DNA from: a virus
Length of the DNA: 48,454 bases
Virus record (IMG/VR): IMGVR_UViG_3300021976_000025
Span: 1 to 48,454 of that record
Strand: one strand, 5' to 3'
Shown here: positions 45,304 through 48,454 of the stretch, one piece after another
Position numbering within the stretch: the stretch's first letter is position 1
Layout of the letters: the number at the start of each line of letters is the position of its first letter
Notes under the pieces: model-generated
What the model saw: only the letters and a program-made list of their open reading frames with translations
Database searches by the model: none
What the model was told of the DNA's origin: nothing
Translations under genes and position numbers: made by a program

Positions 45304-45582
45304 ATGGCTTTAACTCCCACTCCGCTCGATCTTGGACGGGCAATGAATGCACTGATCGGGGCGCAGAAATTGAGTGTCGTGACGCCTCACGCGACAAATG
45401 AGTTAGCAAACGGCGTGTGTGATGCACTCTGGATCGGAGTCGCTGGTGATGTTGCAGTAATAGCCGAGAACGATTCCGTTGCGGTGACGCTTGTGGGTGT
45501 TCCGGTCGGCGTGCTTAATGTACGTACGAAGAGAGTTCTTGCAGTCGGAACAACGGCAACGAACATTGTCGCGATGAACTGA
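45304..45582 (+). CDS. Spike base protein (RCAP_Rcc01079-like)
   Basis: A 92-residue protein: VTPHATNELANGVCDALWIGVAGDVAVIAEN, then VTLVGVPVGVLNVRTKRVLAVGTTATNIVAM. The GVAGDVAV and the VGTTATNIVA end are characteristic of the spike-base family first seen in the Rhodobacter capsulatus gene transfer agent head spikes. It would form the trimeric base holding the spike tip encoded next. It starts one base after the previous stop, with AAGGAG seven bases before ATG. Confidence 0.75.
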   Translation: MALTPTPLDLGRAMNALIGAQKLSVVTPHATNELANGVCDALWIGVAGDVAVIAENDSVAVTLVGVPVGVLNVRTKRVLAVGTTATNIVAMN

Positions 45583-45612
45583 CACACTTTATCTAGAGGA
45601 GACGACACAATG
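45580..45612 (+). repeat. Tandem pair of CGACACA elements around the esterase start
   Basis: TGACACACTTTATC at 45580-45593 overlaps the stop of the spike-base gene; CGACACAATG begins at 45603 and runs into the ATG at 45610. Starts are 23 bp apart. The GAGGAG ribosome site lies between the copies, so a protein bound here, on DNA or mRNA, could control start of translation of the esterase. Confidence 0.7.
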
Positions 45613-46860
45613 CCTCGGATTGGTCTTGGAATTGGGCTGGGAAACTCACGTAGTCGCCGAGAAGGTGAGGAGTTTTTCGGCTCAAGTTATGTCGGTCCGG
45701 TGGCGACACGGTGTGGAATGCCCACTAATCGGAGCTCGACTGCAAAAACGGGGAATGCACGGACGTATCATAAAACTACGGAAGCGCTGACAGCGATTCA
45801 AGTAGTGTTGCCGAATTGGTATTGGCCGAGAGCTACGACAGGCCCGGAAGCGGGAAGTGGCGGGGCGATTACGTACGAAGCCGCGATTGAGAAACTTGAT
45901 GGGACGTTCACGCGAATCACTTTCGCAGGAGCAAATACAATCGTTGTCGCTGACGGGAACAACGGCACTAGCGATATGGTTCCTATTAATATACCGGAAA
46001 ACTCAGGATTTTATCTACGAGTTTTCGGAAACGCAGCTGTGAACGCTGTGTTCTCGGACGGTAATGCTTCGCCGGCGTCCTGGCAGGTAGATTTTGCTAA
46101 TGGCGAAGCTTACGAATATGCTGCGAGCGGGTTAACTAGCAAAGTAATGGGAGGGACTATTACTCATAATCTTGGTGTAGTACCACAAGCAAGTATTTTG
46201 CGGCCGATTGCGATACTTGGGAATACCAAGAAAGCGACAGTTGGTATACTCGGTGACAGCCGCGATTGGGGGTTCGGCGATAATTTCGATAACGATGGCG
46301 GTGTTGGTGATATCGCACGGAGTTTAGCGAAATTAAAGCTTGCTTATGTAAATATGGGCTCGGCAAGTGACACGTTGACGGCGTTTATTGCGGCTCACGC
46401 GAAACGAGTAACGGCGTTAAGCTTCTGCTCGCATATTATTATCGGCGACGTGATTAATGCGTTAAGAAGTGGGGGCGGAAATCAAACTGGAGCGGCAACG
46501 CTCGCGCAACTTGACACTGTGATGGGATATTTTCCGACGAAGAGAATACTACTCACGACTCTCGGCGGGCCGAATTCCTCCAGTGCAAATAGTTTCATCA
46601 ACTCGACGCAGACGGTTAACACGAACCAGGCGCAGATGAACGTGTACAATGATGCGATTCGAGCAGGGCGTTCACCAGCTATAGGCTTTATCGAGATCGA
46701 TGACTTGCTGAATGACGCGAGGAATAGTGGAAAGTGGTGGACTAATGGAGTTGCGTTTGGCACTACAGTCGACGGATTGCATAGTTCACAATTGAGCTAT
46801 CAGAGAATTCGCGATAGCGGTGCTTTCAAGGCTTCGATGTTTAGCCGCGTTGGTTTATAG
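45610..46860 (+). CDS. SGNH/GDSL-type esterase, spike or tail decoration
   Basis: A 416-residue protein. Residues 1-200 are a beta-rich attachment part (GLGIGLGNSRSRREGEEFFG, ...TYEAAIEKLDGTFTRI). From ~205 it has the SGNH hydrolase blocks: VGILGDSRDWG (Ser in GDS, ~214), a central HIIIGDVINAL, and VDGLHSS with the Asp-x-x-His pair near 386. This predicts removal of acetyl or acyl groups from host surface polysaccharide. It is next to the spike-base gene, so both likely form one surface-degrading spike. Confidence 0.8.
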   Translation: MPRIGLGIGLGNSRSRREGEEFFGSSYVGPVATRCGMPTNRSSTAKTGNARTYHKTTEALTAIQVVLPNWYWPRATTGPEAGSGGAITYEAAIEKLDGTFTRITFAGANTIVVADGNNGTSDMVPINIPENSGFYLRVFGNAAVNAVFSDGNASPASWQVDFANGEAYEYAASGLTSKVMGGTITHNLGVVPQASILRPIAILGNTKKATVGILGDSRDWGFGDNFDNDGGVGDIARSLAKLKLAYVNMGSASDTLTAFIAAHAKRVTALSFCSHIIIGDVINALRSGGGNQTGAATLAQLDTVMGYFPTKRILLTTLGGPNSSSANSFINSTQTVNTNQAQMNVYNDAIRAGRSPAIGFIEIDDLLNDARNSGKWWTNGVAFGTTVDGLHSSQLSYQRIRDSGAFKASMFSRVGL

Positions 46861-46872
46861 GAGCAAAATATC

Positions 46873-48357
46873 ATGGCTGGATTATTTGATTTTTTTAATC
46901 TCACGGACTTGGCCACGCGGATGGCCGAGGCGAACATTCATCCCGAAGCGATTACGCAGGCGATCACGAGTAATTCGCCACGGATCGGGGATTTGGCGCA
47001 ACCGGGAGGAGTGCTTGAGCCTCCTAGTCAAGCGGGAAGGAATCGTGATCTGAAAAACATCGATAACACGATGCAGGGGTTTTTTGAGAATCTTCGCAAT
47101 GGTACTGGACCGTTCGAGCCTCCGAGTGTAGGAGGGCTCAAGCGAGATTTCGATGCCGGAAACAACGGTATGATGAGCATCATGCACGCGTTGACTGGCG
47201 GAATGGGGCAAGAGCCGATTCAAGGCACTCCGCCTCAAGCTGGAACGTCTATGGCTCCGCCTGTTGCGCCTCCAGTTCCGCCAGCAGATTTGTCTTCGCT
47301 TATGACGGGTGCGGCACGGCCGGGAGTCCCAGGAAGTAACGGTAACGGACTCCCGGTTGGAATGCCGAGGCCTGAAGGTCCGGTGCTGGCGATGCCAGGA
47401 GTGCCTCAAGCGCCAGTGCCTCCAGGACCGTTACAGATGCCGACTGAGAACGTCCCGATTATGGCGCCGAGTACAGTTGCACAGCCGCTTATCGAAAGCG
47501 GTATGGCTCAACCAATGCAGCCAAATCGGCCAGGAATTGAGCGTCCAGAGAGTGCTACGAGTCCGCATATGAATGCAGATGCGACAGGAGTTAAGAACAC
47601 TGTTATGCAGACATTCTATGCTGGTGGTGTTACGAATCCATTTGGGTTAGCGGCGTTGGCTAGTACCGGAAAGCACGAGAGCGGATTTTCTCCGAAGAAT
47701 TTAGCTCGAAGCTGGTCTGATCCTAGCGAAAGCGGTCAGCAAGGCACTAGCGGTGGGCTGTTCTCGTTTAGAAACGAACGGCTCAAGGCTTTGCGCGATT
47801 TTGCCGCTGCTAATGGTGAAGAAGGTAACGGCTCCCCAGCTACGCAAGCGAAGTTCTTCATGCAGGAAGACCCGCAGTTGATTCAGAAACTGAACTCGGC
47901 AAAAAGTGTTGAGGAAGCACAATCGTTGCTCAATCAGAATATTGCTTTCGCTGGGTATAATCGTGAAGGCGGCGAAGCGGGACGGAGATTGCAGACGGCG
48001 AGAGTCGAATTGCCAGGTATGGAAGCTATGGTCGGTGCTCCGCCGAGTCCTGTCACAGAGACAACAACGCCTGCGGCGGATGCGGGAGCGCCTCCGGTTG
48101 CTGGCGCTGCGCCTGGGACGACAGTGACTCCTCCGAAGAGCTTTGCGGATCGCTTGGGCGAACTCGGCAAATCGATCAAAGCCCCGCCGCCGAATGATAA
48201 TCTCAAGCCGCCAAGTGGAACGGCACCGTTGCCGCAACCAGGAAGCTTGACGCCGAATCCTGCTACAATGCAGATGATTCTCAGCATGATTGGTGGAACT
48301 GGTGGAAGTGTTCCGCAAGTGGCGCCGACGTTGGCACAATTATTGGGAGGCAAATAA
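46873..48357 (+). CDS. Virion-associated lysozyme with long disordered regions
   Basis: A 494-residue protein. The N-terminal ~240 residues are mostly Pro/Gly/Met-rich after a short helical start. Residues ~245-385 form a phage tail lysozyme-like domain: GGVTNPFGLAALASTGKHESGF with Glu near 269, then a GTSGGLFSFRNERLKALRDFA segment and NQNIAFAGYNREGGEAG. The C-terminal 110 residues are Pro/Gly-rich again. It should locally open peptidoglycan during DNA entry. AGGAGC lies eight bases before ATG. Its stop overlaps the start of the next gene (TAATG), which continues across the window end. Confidence 0.78.
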   Translation: MAGLFDFFNLTDLATRMAEANIHPEAITQAITSNSPRIGDLAQPGGVLEPPSQAGRNRDLKNIDNTMQGFFENLRNGTGPFEPPSVGGLKRDFDAGNNGMMSIMHALTGGMGQEPIQGTPPQAGTSMAPPVAPPVPPADLSSLMTGAARPGVPGSNGNGLPVGMPRPEGPVLAMPGVPQAPVPPGPLQMPTENVPIMAPSTVAQPLIESGMAQPMQPNRPGIERPESATSPHMNADATGVKNTVMQTFYAGGVTNPFGLAALASTGKHESGFSPKNLARSWSDPSESGQQGTSGGLFSFRNERLKALRDFAAANGEEGNGSPATQAKFFMQEDPQLIQKLNSAKSVEEAQSLLNQNIAFAGYNREGGEAGRRLQTARVELPGMEAMVGAPPSPVTETTTPAADAGAPPVAGAAPGTTVTPPKSFADRLGELGKSIKAPPPNDNLKPPSGTAPLPQPGSLTPNPATMQMILSMIGGTGGSVPQVAPTLAQLLGGK

Positions 48358-48454
48358 TGGCTTTCAATTCACCCAGACTCGGAAGCTTGATGGACCCGCT
48401 CGGGAAGATTATGGAACCGAATGGTGCGCCTGCGCTCGGTCAGACAATGAATCC
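48357..48454 (+). CDS. Start of the ejection-protein gene (partial, second copy)
   Basis: An open frame from ATG 48357 to the window edge, MAFNSPRLGSLMDPLGKIME followed by PNGAPALGQTMN. It is the same protein start as the gene at base 1, differing by one residue (Ala for Ser). Shows what the true first codons of that gene are. Coupled to the lysozyme stop by TAATG. Confidence 0.8.
   Translation, partial: MAFNSPRLGSLMDPLGKIMEPNGAPALGQTMN
48359..48454. repeat. Imperfect terminal direct repeat with bases 1-96
   Basis: Bases 48359-48454 align without gaps to 1-96 with 12 differences (84/96). Nine are silent third-position changes, and the other three fall in one codon (AGT versus GCG, Ser to Ala). 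Either a circular genome assembled from two strains, or two diverged copies of one gene. Confidence 0.9.

Overview
The window is almost entirely phage. It looks like the complete or nearly complete genome of a strictly lytic, short-tailed (podovirus-like) double-stranded DNA phage of about 48.4 kb infecting a Gram-negative host. Evidence for this is a terminase/portal/capsid module, a tail nozzle protein and virion lysozyme but no tape-measure, tube or sheath gene, plus an endolysin/holin/spanin lysis set. A spike-base protein of the family first named in Rhodobacter gene transfer agents hints at an alphaproteobacterial host; that is inference only. I found no integrase, excisionase, RNA polymerase, tRNA, CRISPR array or transposon. 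The last 96 bases repeat the first 96 at 84/96 identity, and the gene order runs sensibly across the join, so the map is probably circular or terminally redundant. The differences between the two copies are nearly all silent, so the ends come from two diverged copies (or strains) of the same gene.

Layout. (1) About 24.4 kb down to 3.1 kb, leftward strand: a long, tightly packed replication/early operon. From its promoter end it holds a DUF2786 protein and a run of roughly 25 tiny genes linked by ATGA or TGATG overlaps (including several below usual annotation cut-offs). Then come a Cas4/RecB-like nuclease, a Sak4/RecA-like ATPase, an SSB-like protein, a protein carrying an SSB-type acidic tail, a Dda/RecD-like helicase, a cytosine-methyltransferase-like protein, a ParB-methyltransferase fusion, a DUF1937 protein, a UDG-exonuclease-DNA polymerase A fusion and a DUF3987 ATPase. 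(2) About 24.4-27.0 kb: the control region, with divergent promoters, one early rightward gene closed by a clear terminator, one leftward gene, and a 344-bp AT-rich region with phased inverted repeats in front of the terminase. (3) 27.0 kb to the right end and on through 1-3.1 kb, rightward strand: the late operon, with terminase small subunit, an inserted PD-(D/E)XK nuclease, terminase large subunit, portal, scaffold, capsid, a 33-aa Gly/Lys peptide, adaptor, His-rich collar protein, endolysin, holin, spanins, tail nozzle, tail fibre, S74-tailed protein, spike base, SGNH esterase, virion lysozyme and two putative ejection proteins. The two long operons converge at 3124/3130 with only five bases between stop codons.

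The most interesting unexplained feature is a family of 13 copies of a 14-bp element, consensus CGACACACTTTATC, sitting just upstream of selected genes on both strands. Where it is tandem the spacing is 21-23 bp (two helical turns). Three copies lie in front of a ribbon-helix-helix gene, which makes that protein a natural candidate to bind them. The element also resembles the core of T7-type promoters, although no such polymerase gene is present.

All family assignments come from reading the translated sequences and recognising motifs; no database search was run.
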